From assembly GCF_020252395.1 (NCBI RefSeq), contig NZ_JADCDB010000002.1, positions 248,001 to 312,000 on the forward strand: a stretch of 64,000 nucleotides of DNA. The letters run 5' to 3'. Within the stretch, counting starts at the first letter, position 1, and each line of letters starts with the position of its first letter. This stretch comes from Aestuariivirga sp. (GTDB lineage Bacteria; Pseudomonadota; Alphaproteobacteria; Rhizobiales; Aestuariivirgaceae). Under the pieces are notes generated by a model. That model did not search any database and was not told where the DNA came from. It saw only the letters and a program-made list of their open reading frames with translations. Shown piece by piece: positions 8,444-16,607 of this stretch. The position numbers were made by a program, and so were the translations under genes.

Positions 8444-8713
8444 TCAGCGCGCGCCAATCGGCCGCGCTGGCGGTTTGTATCGCACGCAGTCTCTGCAATC
8501 AAATACCTGCCCCATCTGCTCCACCCATGGCAGATAGGTGGCTTCGATGAGCTCGTTCGCCGACACCGACGGCGGGTCGCGCGAAATCACCAACCGCTCG
8601 AGCACAACAGGTGACAGGTAGGCCAGCCGCAGCATGCGGCTGACGAAGCGGTCGGTAACTTTCTCGGCCTCGGCAATGTCATGGATCATTGTGGCCTCAA
8701 CAGACTTGAGCAC
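8444..8713 (-). pseudogene. Truncated copy of the recombinase-partner gene
   Basis: About 205 bp (8508-8712) align with 10883-11090 at roughly four-fifths identity. They preserve the reading IHDIAEAEKVTDRFVSRMLRLAYLSPVVLERLVISRDPPSVS. The N-terminal third and the final residues of the intact 133-residue relative are lost. An open frame of 100 codons survives, but its ends are unrelated sequence. It lies in the same orientation as the intact copy, so the two bracket the phoX-like gene. It is read as a remnant of an earlier recombinase cassette. Confidence 0.7.
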
Positions 8714-8813
8714 ACGCCGCTTATGCAAGCAAAATGAGCTACGCACGGCTCGAAGAACCGAGTTATTTTTGCGTCATTCGGTTGCCCGCCAATGCGTCAC
8801 ATGCCTTGCCGGA

Positions 8814-10724
8814 TCAGGACGCGACTTCCGCTCTGTCAATCCGCTGGATCGCAACCACCGCGGGACGCGGCACGCCGCCTGCCGCAAAGTCCGGCCACAG
8901 GGTCGTTGCCGTGGCCAGCGTGGCGCTGTCTTCAGCGGGATGCTGCACGCTGACAAACAGCGTAGTACCATCGGGAGTAAAACAGGGCCCGGCAGCCTCT
9001 GCGCCGGCTGGGCAGGCGAATAGCAACTTCGGCAAACCGCGCGCTGGGCCTTCGGTGTCGATGCCGTAGATGCCATCGGCAATGCCAAAGTCGTTGGCCC
9101 CATCGGTCGCCACGAACATCCGGCCCTTGGGGTCAAAGGTCAGATAGTCCGGGTTGATGAACCAGCCATCCGTCGACGTGTCAGGATGGAACTTTGCCCC
9201 ATGCACCGGGTCGGCGGGGTTGCCTGCCAGCACGAACAGATCCCAGCCGTAGCTGCCAGCGGTGTGGTCGGCGTCCTTGCCAACCCCGCCCGGCGGGATC
9301 ATCTCGACGATGTGGCCATAGAAATTCTCGGGCCGGGTGTTAACCGCGTTCAACTTTTCTGCAGTGATCTTCTTGTTCTTCGTCATGTTGGCGTAGACGC
9401 GGCCCGTGATCGGGTTCGCCTCCATGCCTTCCGGCCGGTCCATCGGGGTGGCGCCAAGGGCATCGGCAGCAAGACGGGTTTTCAGTAGCACCTCGGCCTG
9501 ATCAGCAAATCCTTTTTCAGCGGTCAGCGGGCCCTGGCCATGAACCAGCGGCAACCAGTTCATTATGCCGTCGGCCGCAAACTGCGCCACAGACAGCGTG
9601 CCTGCGTCCAGAATATTTCTGCCCGTGGCCGGATTGGCCGGGTCATAGCTGGCGTCTGAGACAAAACGATAGACATATTCAAAGCTCGAATCATCGCCCA
9701 TGTAGACGACCACGCGGCCATCCTTGTTAACGACCACGGTCGATCCTTCATGCGCGAATCGTCCTAACGCAGTGCGCTTGATCGGGGTCGAGGTCGGATC
9801 ATAGGGATCAATCTCGACCACCCAATCAAAGTGGTTCGGCTCGTTCGGTTCCTTCTCAACGTTGAAGCGGTCCTCAGAACGGGCGAAGCCGTAATAGTCA
9901 TCTCCGGCATATCCATAGCGTTCCAGTACGGCGGAGAAGGGGGTCTTTGCAATGTCGCCTGCAAAGATGTCACCTGCACCTTCTTCGCAGGTCAGCACGG
10001 TGCCCCAGGGCGTCACGCCGCCGCCACAGTTGTAGTTGGTGCCGCGTGCCGTCATCCCCTCGGGATCGGCTGCGGTCTTCATCCACGCATGCCCCGCCGC
10101 CGGACCAGACAGCGCCATCGCAGTGTCCATGGTGATGCGGCGGTTCATCGGGCTGTCCTGCACGATCTTCCAGACACCGGCCTCACGCTTTACTTCGACG
10201 ATCGAATGCCCGATCGCGGCCTTGCACAGGGCCACCTGCTCGAGGGTCATCTTGGCGCCGCCTTCGCCATCATCAGGCATCTCGTCAAACATCACGTTGA
10301 AGCTGACATATTCGTTGTTCACGCAAAGCAGGCCGTTGTCGGAGTTCTGCGAACCCTTCGGTAGCGGCATGTAGCCAATGAAATCACAGTTGTAGCCAAA
10401 CCGCGAAGCCTGATCAGCAGCTGTCATGGTGCGCAGATCTGGCGCACCTTGACCCGCCTGCATCGCATCGCCCCAGGCGGCGACTACATCGGCCTTGTAG
10501 CCATCGGCCACGTGATGCGTCTTGTCATATATGCGCTTTAGCTCGGTAAAGGTCAGGCTCGATGTCGCAGCCTGCGCATGGGCCGCGCCAGAAAACAGCG
10601 AGCCTACAAAGCCACTGGCGGCTACGGCGGTGATCCCAGCACCAGAGCCAAGGAGAAAGCCCCGACGCGTGACGCGGTCAGCAATGATTGTACGAATCGG
10701 CTGGCTAGTGTTTTGGGTGCGCAT
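8814..10724 (-). CDS. PhoX-family phosphatase-like protein (DUF839), Tat-exported
   Basis: 636 residues. The Tat signal has a twin arginine at 20-21 (TRRGFLLGSGAGI) and ends near AAHAQA. The body has PhoX/DUF839 landmarks: FGYNCDFIGYMPLP, LLCVNNEYVS, RGTNYNCGGGVTPWGTVLTCEEG, GRFAHEGSTVVV, VVYMGDDSSFEYVYRFVS, RPEGMEANPITGRVYANMTKN, a late calcium-type PDTSTDGWFINPD, and a C-terminal VSVQHPAED. PhoX enzymes are Ca/Fe-dependent periplasmic phosphomonoesterases used under phosphate limitation. Whether this member has that activity is inferred. It stands alone, between two recombinase-associated fragments. Confidence 0.85.
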   Translation of the reverse strand: MRTQNTSQPIRTIIADRVTRRGFLLGSGAGITAVAASGFVGSLFSGAAHAQAATSSLTFTELKRIYDKTHHVADGYKADVVAAWGDAMQAGQGAPDLRTMTAADQASRFGYNCDFIGYMPLPKGSQNSDNGLLCVNNEYVSFNVMFDEMPDDGEGGAKMTLEQVALCKAAIGHSIVEVKREAGVWKIVQDSPMNRRITMDTAMALSGPAAGHAWMKTAADPEGMTARGTNYNCGGGVTPWGTVLTCEEGAGDIFAGDIAKTPFSAVLERYGYAGDDYYGFARSEDRFNVEKEPNEPNHFDWVVEIDPYDPTSTPIKRTALGRFAHEGSTVVVNKDGRVVVYMGDDSSFEYVYRFVSDASYDPANPATGRNILDAGTLSVAQFAADGIMNWLPLVHGQGPLTAEKGFADQAEVLLKTRLAADALGATPMDRPEGMEANPITGRVYANMTKNKKITAEKLNAVNTRPENFYGHIVEMIPPGGVGKDADHTAGSYGWDLFVLAGNPADPVHGAKFHPDTSTDGWFINPDYLTFDPKGRMFVATDGANDFGIADGIYGIDTEGPARGLPKLLFACPAGAEAAGPCFTPDGTTLFVSVQHPAEDSATLATATTLWPDFAAGGVPRPAVVAIQRIDRAEVAS

Positions 10725-10778
10725 GTGCTTCTCTTTCTATGTTTGACAAAATTTAAGATAAATTTAGCACCGGCTGAG

Positions 10779-10795
10779 TAACAAATTGATGACGC
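10779..10795 (-). promoter_or_regulatory. Possible degenerate Pho box upstream of the phoX-like gene
   Basis: TAACAAATTGATGACGC matches 12 of 17 positions of the reverse complement of the enterobacterial PhoB half-site pair (two CTGTCAT-like halves, 11-nt period). It lies 55-71 bp upstream of the ATG. An AT-rich stretch with TTGACAAAATTTAAGAT-like text sits between. The match is imperfect and the consensus is recalled, not searched. Confidence 0.35.
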
Positions 10796-10855
10796 AGGCT
10801 CAAAGCCCAAAACAGTGTCATCAATCATCTGGAAAACGAGTGATGCTGCAGGATT

Positions 10856-11257
10856 TTAGCGGGCTGAATTCCGATCCTCAAACACCCGCCTCATCTGCTC
10901 CGACCAAGGCAGATTGACCGCCTCGATGAGCTCGTTCATCGACACCGACGGCGGGTCGCGCGAGATGACCAACCGCTCCAGCACGTCCGGCGACAGGTAG
11001 GCCAGCCGCACCATGCGGCTGACGAAGCGGTCGGTGAATCCTTCGGCCTTCGCGATCTCGTGGATCGTTGCAGCCTCACCGGCTTCGAGCCGCCGCCGCC
11101 ACGCCCAGGCGCGGCCCAGCGCTTTGAGGATGTGCGGATCCTGACTGCGGGACTGGAAATGCGTCCCCGGCTCCGGTGGCAAGATACGCGGCCGGCCATT
11201 CTGCCGCCGCTGCGTCAGCTGGATGAACACGCGGGTGGTGTCGTTCGCTTGCGTCAT
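10856..11257 (-). CDS. Serine-recombinase partner protein with helix-turn-helix
   Basis: 133 residues. The N-terminus is basic (QLTQRRQNGRPRI). The middle and C-terminus hold a probable HTH (AATIHEIAKAEGFTDRFVSRMVRLAYLSPDVLERL). It overlaps the recombinase stop by 4 nt (ATGA), which indicates translational coupling. Proteins of this kind regularly follow such recombinases in alphaproteobacteria and may act in DNA binding or directionality, but no activity is established here. A truncated copy lies at 8444-8713. Confidence 0.7.
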   Translation of the reverse strand: MTQANDTTRVFIQLTQRRQNGRPRILPPEPGTHFQSRSQDPHILKALGRAWAWRRRLEAGEAATIHEIAKAEGFTDRFVSRMVRLAYLSPDVLERLVISRDPPSVSMNELIEAVNLPWSEQMRRVFEDRNSAR

Positions 11258-12573
11258 TCAGCAGCCTCCAGATGTACGATTTCGCCGATTTCTCGAACCA
11301 GCGTTGCAATGCCGTTATTTCGAAGATCGACCGCCATGCCGCTCGGCCCGACTGTGACCCTGTCGACCAGCAGCCGCACTATCCGGGTCTGCTCGGCCGG
11401 ATAGAGCGCGTCCCAAAGGTCATTGAATCGCTGGAGCGCAGCAACGATTGCCCGCTCGTCCATCGGCCCGCCGTCGCGGCGCTGCGACTCGATCACTCGC
11501 GCAGCAATCTCCGGTGCACCGATGATCCGTCGCATCTCAGTAATTACCGCGCCATCGACCATGGCGGCTGCAAGTCGCATGGGGCCATCCCCGCCGCGCG
11601 CGTCGCGATTTCTGATCAGGTCCATTGATGTGTAGTAATGGTAAAGGCGCTCGCCTTTCCGCGTGTAGGTAGGCGTCATGGCGGCACCGGTGTCGGTGAA
11701 GATGATGCCCTTAAGCAGCGCCTCTGAGCTATTGCGGTTCTTGGCGCGCCGCTCGCGCGGACTTTCCTTCAGGATTGCATGAACGCGGTCCCAGAGTTCC
11801 TGCGTAATGATGGCGTCGTGCTCGCCGGGATAGGACGTTCCCTTGTGCACCGCCTCGCCCAGATAGACGCGACTGTTGATCAGTTTGTAGATGAAGCCCT
11901 TGTCGATCCGCTTGCCACGCTTGTTGCGCACATCCTCTGCTTGCAGTGCGCGCGCCAAAGTCGACGCAGAGCCAAGGGCGGCGAAGCGCTCGAAAATCAT
12001 CCGCACCGTTACTGCCTCGGCTTCATTGACCACCAGCTTGCGGTCCTTGACGTCGTAACCCATCGGCACGAAGCCCCCCATCCACATGCCACGCTTGCGC
12101 GAGGCCGCGAACTTGTCGCGGATGCGCTCGCCGATCACCTCGCGCTCAAACTGCGCGAAGCTCAGAAGGATGTTGAGCGTCAGCCGTCCCATCGATGTGG
12201 TGGTGTTGAAGGACTGCGTGACCGACACGAAGGTGACGTTGTTGCGGTCGAACACCTCGACCAGCTTCGCGAAATCCATCAGTGAGCGCGACAGACGGTC
12301 GATTTTGTAGACGACGATGACGTCGATGAGCCCCGCCTCGATGTCGGCGATCAACCGTTTCAGTGCGGGGCGTTCCAACGTACCGCCGGAGAAGCCGCCA
12401 TCATCATAGCGGTCGCGGATGGCGACCCAGCCCTCCGCCTTCTGACTGGCGACATAGGCCTCGCAGGCCTCGCGCTGTGCCTCAAGGGAGTTGAACTCCA
12501 TGTCGAGGCCTTCCTCGGAAGACTTGCGGGTGTAGATGGCGCAGCGGGAGCGCTTGAGAGTGGTGCCGGCCAT
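11254..12573 (-). CDS. Large serine recombinase
   Basis: 439 residues. The start at 12573 overlaps the previous stop (TGATG). The N-terminal resolvase domain has the YxRxS nucleophile (YTRKSS, Ser18), FNSLEAQREAC, IVVYKIDRLSRS and FAQFEREVIGERIRDK. A recombinase domain follows (about 160-270, LARALQAEDVRNKRGKRIDKGFIYKLINSRVYLGE), then a helical C-terminus. The usual zinc-ribbon cysteines are absent (TDTGAAMTPTYTRKGERLYHYYTS), a feature of this subfamily. It catalyses site-specific DNA strand exchange, and it is the only recombinase visible that could have moved the neighbouring island or prophage. Confidence 0.93.
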   Translation of the reverse strand: MAGTTLKRSRCAIYTRKSSEEGLDMEFNSLEAQREACEAYVASQKAEGWVAIRDRYDDGGFSGGTLERPALKRLIADIEAGLIDVIVVYKIDRLSRSLMDFAKLVEVFDRNNVTFVSVTQSFNTTTSMGRLTLNILLSFAQFEREVIGERIRDKFAASRKRGMWMGGFVPMGYDVKDRKLVVNEAEAVTVRMIFERFAALGSASTLARALQAEDVRNKRGKRIDKGFIYKLINSRVYLGEAVHKGTSYPGEHDAIITQELWDRVHAILKESPRERRAKNRNSSEALLKGIIFTDTGAAMTPTYTRKGERLYHYYTSMDLIRNRDARGGDGPMRLAAAMVDGAVITEMRRIIGAPEIAARVIESQRRDGGPMDERAIVAALQRFNDLWDALYPAEQTRIVRLLVDRVTVGPSGMAVDLRNNGIATLVREIGEIVHLEAAE

Positions 12574-13079
12574 CAGCCCTTCCTCCCCGTACCGAGTGCA
12601 AAGAACCTGAAGCCGTTCCAACTCGTGCCGGTGATGGCCTTGGCGACGGCTGACAGCGATTTGAATTTCTTGCCCGCGAGGTCGTAGCCGTCGTGAAGGA
12701 CGGTGACGGTGTGTTCGGTGCCATTCCATTCCCGCACGAGCTTCGTACCCGGCAGCGGGTTGCGGGCGTCATCGGCCATGCCCTTGCGCGTGACCTTGCC
12801 TTCGACCTCATCGGCCAACAGGTCCAGCGCGCGGCGGGTGTCGCGGGTGAGCCCCCCATAAGTCAGCTCCTGGATTCGTCCCGCGATCCGTACCTCCAGA
12901 AACGCGCGGCTGTTGTTGGGCGCCGCCGTGGCGAAGAGGTCCTCCCACTTCACCTTGAGCTCGTTCACCGACAGGCGCTGCAGGGCCGCCAGCTGGGCCA
13001 GCACAGTACCGTCCGTCTTGGGATCTTCCCCGGCGCGCGGGAGCGCCTGGGGTTTGGGTTTCGTCGCGGTCTTCATCAT
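12573..13079 (-). CDS. DUF2924 protein of the recombinase cassette
   Basis: 168 residues from ATG 13079 (GGAGGGTG just upstream; ATG 13076 equally possible). It matches DUF2924 in layout: a helical first half (LAALQRLSVNELKVKWEDLF...SRAFLEVRIAGRIQELTYGGL) and a small beta-rich C-terminal domain (GTKLVREWNGTEHTVTVLHDGY...SLSAVAKAITGTSWNGFRFF). The latter resembles the DNA-interacting domain found with phage and plasmid recombinases. It sits between the small upstream gene and the recombinase with TGATG overlaps on both sides, so all four genes form one unit. Confidence 0.85.
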   Translation of the reverse strand: MMKTATKPKPQALPRAGEDPKTDGTVLAQLAALQRLSVNELKVKWEDLFATAAPNNSRAFLEVRIAGRIQELTYGGLTRDTRRALDLLADEVEGKVTRKGMADDARNPLPGTKLVREWNGTEHTVTVLHDGYDLAGKKFKSLSAVAKAITGTSWNGFRFFALGTGRKG

Positions 13080-13300
13080 CACCCTCCAACTCGGTTGCGA
13101 AGTTTGCGACGGTGAGCACCGCTCTTCAGGGGCGAGAAGTCGACCAAACTGTCTCGGGCTGCCGCAGATAAAGTGCTGGACTGTTCGGGCAGGATGCGTC
13201 GCAGGCCGGCGCTCAGAATCTGCACCAGTTCATCGAGGCGCTCGGGCGGCGTCATGCGTTCCGGCGGCGTCCAGTTCGGGGCTATGGGGCTGGTGCTCAT
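13079..13300 (-). CDS. Small first gene of the recombinase cassette
   Basis: 73 residues, unknown function. ATG at 13300; an in-frame TTG lies 3 nt upstream. It is proline-rich at the start (NWTPPERMTPPERLDELVQILSAGLRRIL) and basic at the end (KSGAHRRKLRNRVGG). Its stop overlaps the DUF2924 start by TGATG. Short proteins with the PPERLDE signature commonly head this cassette in alphaproteobacteria. Confidence 0.65.
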   Translation of the reverse strand: MSTSPIAPNWTPPERMTPPERLDELVQILSAGLRRILPEQSSTLSAAARDSLVDFSPLKSGAHRRKLRNRVGG

Positions 13301-13620
13301 CAAGACTGTTCGCGATTGAGGTTGATGAGCAAGAGATGCAGCTCAAAGTCGACAAACACAAGCATTTTCAATAACTTGCGAAAATGAAGCAAGCCTGAGG
13401 AAACGCTGGGAAATCCTGCGGTGTGGACAAGTTCAGGTCTGCTGGGGATTTCCACGCGGTTTGACCTCCGAGACTTCCGAATCGGGCTCGTCTGGGACTA
13501 CACGCACCGCCCCACTGAAAGATGTGGAAGGGGCATTGTTCAGTGTTCCCCATATTGAAAGTTCTTGTTATGTTCCAACAGAAGATTCCCAACCCACCCC
13601 CGCCTGAGAAAGGACCTTGA
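13301..13620. other. Intergenic regulatory region between recombinase cassette and orphan operon
   Basis: 320 bp without a convincing gene, AT-richer than its surroundings. It must contain divergent promoters for the cassette and for the plus-strand orphan pair, and it holds the GTTC-N7-GTTC site described separately. An AAAGGACCT ribosome-binding region precedes the ATG at 13621. Confidence 0.6.
13561..13575 (+). promoter_or_regulatory. LexA/SOS box (GTTC-N7-GTTC)
   Basis: GTTCTTGTTATGTTC is a perfect match to GTTC-N7-GTTC, the direct-repeat LexA operator of alphaproteobacteria. It lies 46 bp upstream of the ATG at 13621. A -35-like TTGAAA (13555-13560) directly abuts it, so bound LexA would cover the promoter spacer; the -10 is not obvious. 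It implies that the following two-gene unit is induced by DNA damage. Confidence 0.65.
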
Positions 13621-14832
13621 ATGGCACCAATCACTTCGTTTTTCTGGAAGACCCCGGTGCCAAGCCTAAAGGCTTATCTTGCCACCAAGCCGTTTACGTT
13701 GCCCGCGACGGTCACTTGGACCGGTGCCGACAGCGATGTTGTCGAGACACTGATCGCGGCGTTGGACACCCTGTCCGAGGCGGATCGCGAGACGCTGATC
13801 CTTGAGATCGCCCGCATGATGGCGCTTGCTGACGAACCTGGTCAGAACGCGTTGCTGGCTGTTGTCAGCAACCGCGTCATGTTCGACGCGGTTGAAGGTG
13901 GACACAATCGCGCGCTTTGGGTCCTCATGAATGAGCACGCGAATTTCCAGCTGGCCGAAGACGTCCGCTATAATGACGAGAAACGCCGCGGTCGGATGTG
14001 GCAGGGCTTCGTGGTTGAAAAACACAAACTGGTTCGCAAGGATCGGTTTTCGCGCGATGCGTTCACGGTCGAGATCCAGCGGAAGTTCAGCACCAACCAT
14101 GTGCATGTCGATGTCTTTGATCGGAATCGCGTGACGTTCGACGGCAAGAGCCACCAGCTTGTTCAAGTCGCCGTCTACCGTGAGGGCCGCCCAGACGATA
14201 CCCTTGGCTTTGACGGCGCAGGCAAGCTGCAACGGCACCTTGTGAAGCCGGTCTATGAAGCCTCGCTCACTTATGAGCCCAGCGAGGGCGTCATTGAGGT
14301 TGTGGCCGGCGACAAGGACGTTCGGGTAGCCATGGCAAGCATGATGGGCCGGACGCTTATGGACATCGAGTTCAAGGGCGAGATTTTGCCTGCGCGGGAA
14401 TATGACCTCGGTATCCTGATGGAGCCTTTCGACTTCCCGACCGATGCCCGAGCTCCGGCTGATCAGGTGGTCGAAAAGGTCCAAGTTCGCGAGCTTCGCT
14501 TCAAGCCACTGGATCGGAATGGCCAGCGCGTCACGCTGGAATGTGATGGATCGGGTGGTGACACCATCTGGGACATGGCCGATAGACACATCGATCCGGC
14601 TGCGCAGCGGCGTGCCGACTGGGTGATCACGCGGGCGCGTCTTGTCGTCAAATTTGCGCCTCATGGCAAATCGCGCCGCGCCCGGAGCCTGAACTTGACG
14701 ATCACTGTACCGCACGGCTGCAATCTGAAAGGCATGACACCGCCCGAACGGCTTGTCGGCGAAAAATATCTCCGGGATTGGGGCATCCTGAAGGGCAAAC
14801 CGGAGGCGATCGATGGCGCTGAACGCTCATAA
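13621..14832 (+). CDS. Orphan protein A of an SOS-box-controlled gene pair
   Basis: 403 residues; no family recognised. The first ~110 residues are helical and acidic (DTLSEADRETLILEIARMMALADEPGQNALLAVV) and read like a helical repeat. The middle is beta-rich with basic patches (RKFSTNHVHVDVFDRNRVTFDG, HLVKPVYEASLTYEPSEGVIEVVAG). The C-terminus ends in another basic strand-rich region (RARLVVKFAPHGKSRRARSLNLTITVPHGCNLKGM). There is no signal peptide, membrane segment, Walker motif or nuclease signature. Its 3' end overlaps the next gene by 20 nt. Candidate roles (defence, damage response, phage induction) are inference. Confidence 0.8.
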   Translation: MAPITSFFWKTPVPSLKAYLATKPFTLPATVTWTGADSDVVETLIAALDTLSEADRETLILEIARMMALADEPGQNALLAVVSNRVMFDAVEGGHNRALWVLMNEHANFQLAEDVRYNDEKRRGRMWQGFVVEKHKLVRKDRFSRDAFTVEIQRKFSTNHVHVDVFDRNRVTFDGKSHQLVQVAVYREGRPDDTLGFDGAGKLQRHLVKPVYEASLTYEPSEGVIEVVAGDKDVRVAMASMMGRTLMDIEFKGEILPAREYDLGILMEPFDFPTDARAPADQVVEKVQVRELRFKPLDRNGQRVTLECDGSGGDTIWDMADRHIDPAAQRRADWVITRARLVVKFAPHGKSRRARSLNLTITVPHGCNLKGMTPPERLVGEKYLRDWGILKGKPEAIDGAERS

Positions 14833-15748
14833 GGGAGCCGTCGATCTCCTCCTGAAGATCCTGGAGACGAGGTCAGCCAGGATGACGGGCTCGGTCATGA
14901 GGGCCAGTTTCGGTGAAGCATCCACCATTCTGATGGAGTCCGGCCTCCTGCTGAACGTCGGACGAGCGGAAACGGTCGCTTCCATGGACGATTTCGAGGA
15001 TGAGCCAACGCGCGTGGAATGGTCGGCGGAACAGGGATCTATTGGATACTATGCCAACAACGGCCGTTGGGTTGAAGTGTCTGCCGAGGAACTTGCCATT
15101 TACGGTGTGGCCATGCCGACGTTCCTCACTCAGCTTCTGGTCAGGTGCGAGCGCATTGCGGAAGGCGGCAAAGAGCCCCTCGTTCCCGATGTCGTCTGGG
15201 ACCTTGGTACCGTATGGCTGCACGGCCGCGGCAAGCCGGTTTCCGTGTGGTTCGCTCGCAGGCTTTCTGATACCCGACACCGTGGCGCGCTTGAGAACAT
15301 GGCGGCCCGACGCCCGCCTGCGGATCTGCGGGTTGTGATGACGCCGACGGCAGACTGCCCGAACCTAGATTTAATAGGTCATGTCCTGGTTTCACTGCGT
15401 GACGTTCTAGAGGCGCCCGACCGCATTGTCGTCGAACCGGCCATACTGGCGAAACGGCTGAAGCAGGTCCCAACTTCGTTATTGAAGCCGATCCAGCATT
15501 CGCCGGACTACGGCATGATTTACATCGGCGAAGAGAGTTACCCGTTCCGAGGCCCGCAACACCGCGCGATCCTCAAAATCCTCGTCGACGCCTACAACGA
15601 CAACGACCCCGTCCGGCTGACGGCGGACATCCTCGAGGAGATCAAACCTGGCCCCAAGGTCACGAACCTTGCGCGCGCCTTCAGCGGCAACAGGCACTGG
15701 CAAAAGTTCATCAAGGAGGAAGCCGGGCAATGCTGGATTGAGATTTGA
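14813..15748 (+). CDS. Orphan protein B with C-terminal winged-helix-like domain
   Basis: 311 residues. It overlaps protein A by 20 nt, so the two are translationally coupled. The N-terminus (about 1-110) looks like an HTH-bearing helical region (LLLKILETRSARMTGSVMRASFGEASTILMESGLL). The middle is a mixed domain with SVWFARRL and LDLIGHVLVSLRDVLE. The last ~75 residues (YPFRGPQHRAILKILVDAYNDNDPVRLTADILEEI...NRHWQKFIKEEAGQCWIEI) look like a winged helix. No catalytic residues stand out. The pair probably works as a complex. The gene ends just before an intrinsic terminator. Confidence 0.78.
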   Translation: MALNAHKGAVDLLLKILETRSARMTGSVMRASFGEASTILMESGLLLNVGRAETVASMDDFEDEPTRVEWSAEQGSIGYYANNGRWVEVSAEELAIYGVAMPTFLTQLLVRCERIAEGGKEPLVPDVVWDLGTVWLHGRGKPVSVWFARRLSDTRHRGALENMAARRPPADLRVVMTPTADCPNLDLIGHVLVSLRDVLEAPDRIVVEPAILAKRLKQVPTSLLKPIQHSPDYGMIYIGEESYPFRGPQHRAILKILVDAYNDNDPVRLTADILEEIKPGPKVTNLARAFSGNRHWQKFIKEEAGQCWIEI

Positions 15749-15770
15749 TGCCCTCCTCAACCTGACCATG

Positions 15771-15795
15771 AAGCCGCCTCTGGGCGGTTTTCTTT
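15771..15795 (+). terminator. Intrinsic terminator closing the orphan pair
   Basis: Stem AAGCCGCC / GGCGGTTT (one G-T pair) with a short TCTG loop, followed by TTCTTTATT. It separates the SOS-box operon from the prophage early operon, so the two units are transcribed independently. Confidence 0.85.
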
Positions 15796-15805
15796 ATTGT
15801 CGTCG

Positions 15806-15859
15806 CTCTCCTTCCGTTTCCCCTTCCTTCCACCTTCCCGTCCCCTTCCACCCCCTCCT
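15806..15859 (+). other. Polypyrimidine tract upstream of prophage early operon
   Basis: 54 nt with only four purines (15816, 15832, 15840, 15850). It lies between the terminator and the first early gene, where the early promoter would be expected. No good -35/-10 pair is visible in the 108-bp gap. Confidence 0.6.
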
Positions 15860-15903
15860 GCAAGGTCCCCGTCACGGTTGCTCACAAACCGATGGAGACC
15901 TGA

Positions 15904-16125
15904 ATGACTACGAGGCATTTGAACCAGACCGAGCTTGCTGCTCGCTGGACGATATCGCCCCGCACTTTGGAGCGGTGGCGGTTCACGGGTGAAGGCCCGC
16001 AATTCATCAAGATTGGCGGTCGCGTGGCGTACCGCCTCGGAGACGTCGAAGCCTATGAAGCGGAGCAGATCCGCCAGGTCACGCCTGGCGTGCGCCGCGG
16101 CCCCAATAGCGGGGAAGCGGCATGA
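15904..16125 (+). CDS. AlpA/excisionase-like helix-turn-helix protein
   Basis: 73 residues. It is a MerR-like winged HTH of the excisionase group: LNQTELAARWTISPRTLERWRFTGEGPQFIKIGGRVAYRLGDVEAYE, the arrangement used by AlpA, Xis and phage regulators. It is the first gene of the early operon and overlaps the next by 4 nt (ATGA). It could regulate early transcription or act as a recombination directionality factor for the serine recombinase; the sequence does not decide. Confidence 0.8.
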   Translation: MTTRHLNQTELAARWTISPRTLERWRFTGEGPQFIKIGGRVAYRLGDVEAYEAEQIRQVTPGVRRGPNSGEAA

Positions 16126-16607
16126 CCATCCTCAATCACATCACTCTAGAGGCGCTCCCGCGTCTGCCGATTGCCGAGATCGTCGCTCTGCCTGCGGGGG
16201 AACTCGCCCGCCTGCAGAGGGAAGCGGACGATGCCCTGCGCAAGGCCAAGTTCACCGTCACCTGGCTCGACAGCGCCCTCACCCAGAAATACGCCGACCG
16301 CGCCCGGCAGGCACGTGCCGAGGGCGAGAAGGACAATGGCACTGTCCGCTTCGAGGATGATGGCGTCACAGTCGTTGCCGATCTTCCCAAGAAGGTCGAA
16401 TGGGACCAGCGTGACCTCGCCGATCTGGTCGAACGCATCAAGGCCGAGGGCGAAGACCCGCGCGACTATGTCGAGGTCAGCCTCAAGGTCTCGGAGCGCA
16501 AGTACGGCTCCTGGCCCACGCACATCCGCTCGCTTTTCGAGCCGGCACGTACGGTTCGCGCCGGCAAGGAGACGTTCGAGCTGCTCGTCGAGCAGGAGGG
16601 CGTGTGA
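16122..16607 (+). CDS. Phage early protein of unknown function
   Basis: 161 residues, helical and charged in the first half (LARLQREADDALRKAKFTVTWLDSALTQKYADRARQARAEGEKD). The second half contains VVADLPKKVEWDQRDLADLVERIKAEGEDPRDYVEVSLKVSERKYGSWP and ends in ELLVEQEGV. Proteins of this type sit immediately upstream of Sak4-like ATPases in alphaproteobacterial prophages. No enzymatic motif is visible. It overlaps both neighbours. Confidence 0.75.
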   Translation: MTILNHITLEALPRLPIAEIVALPAGELARLQREADDALRKAKFTVTWLDSALTQKYADRARQARAEGEKDNGTVRFEDDGVTVVADLPKKVEWDQRDLADLVERIKAEGEDPRDYVEVSLKVSERKYGSWPTHIRSLFEPARTVRAGKETFELLVEQEGV

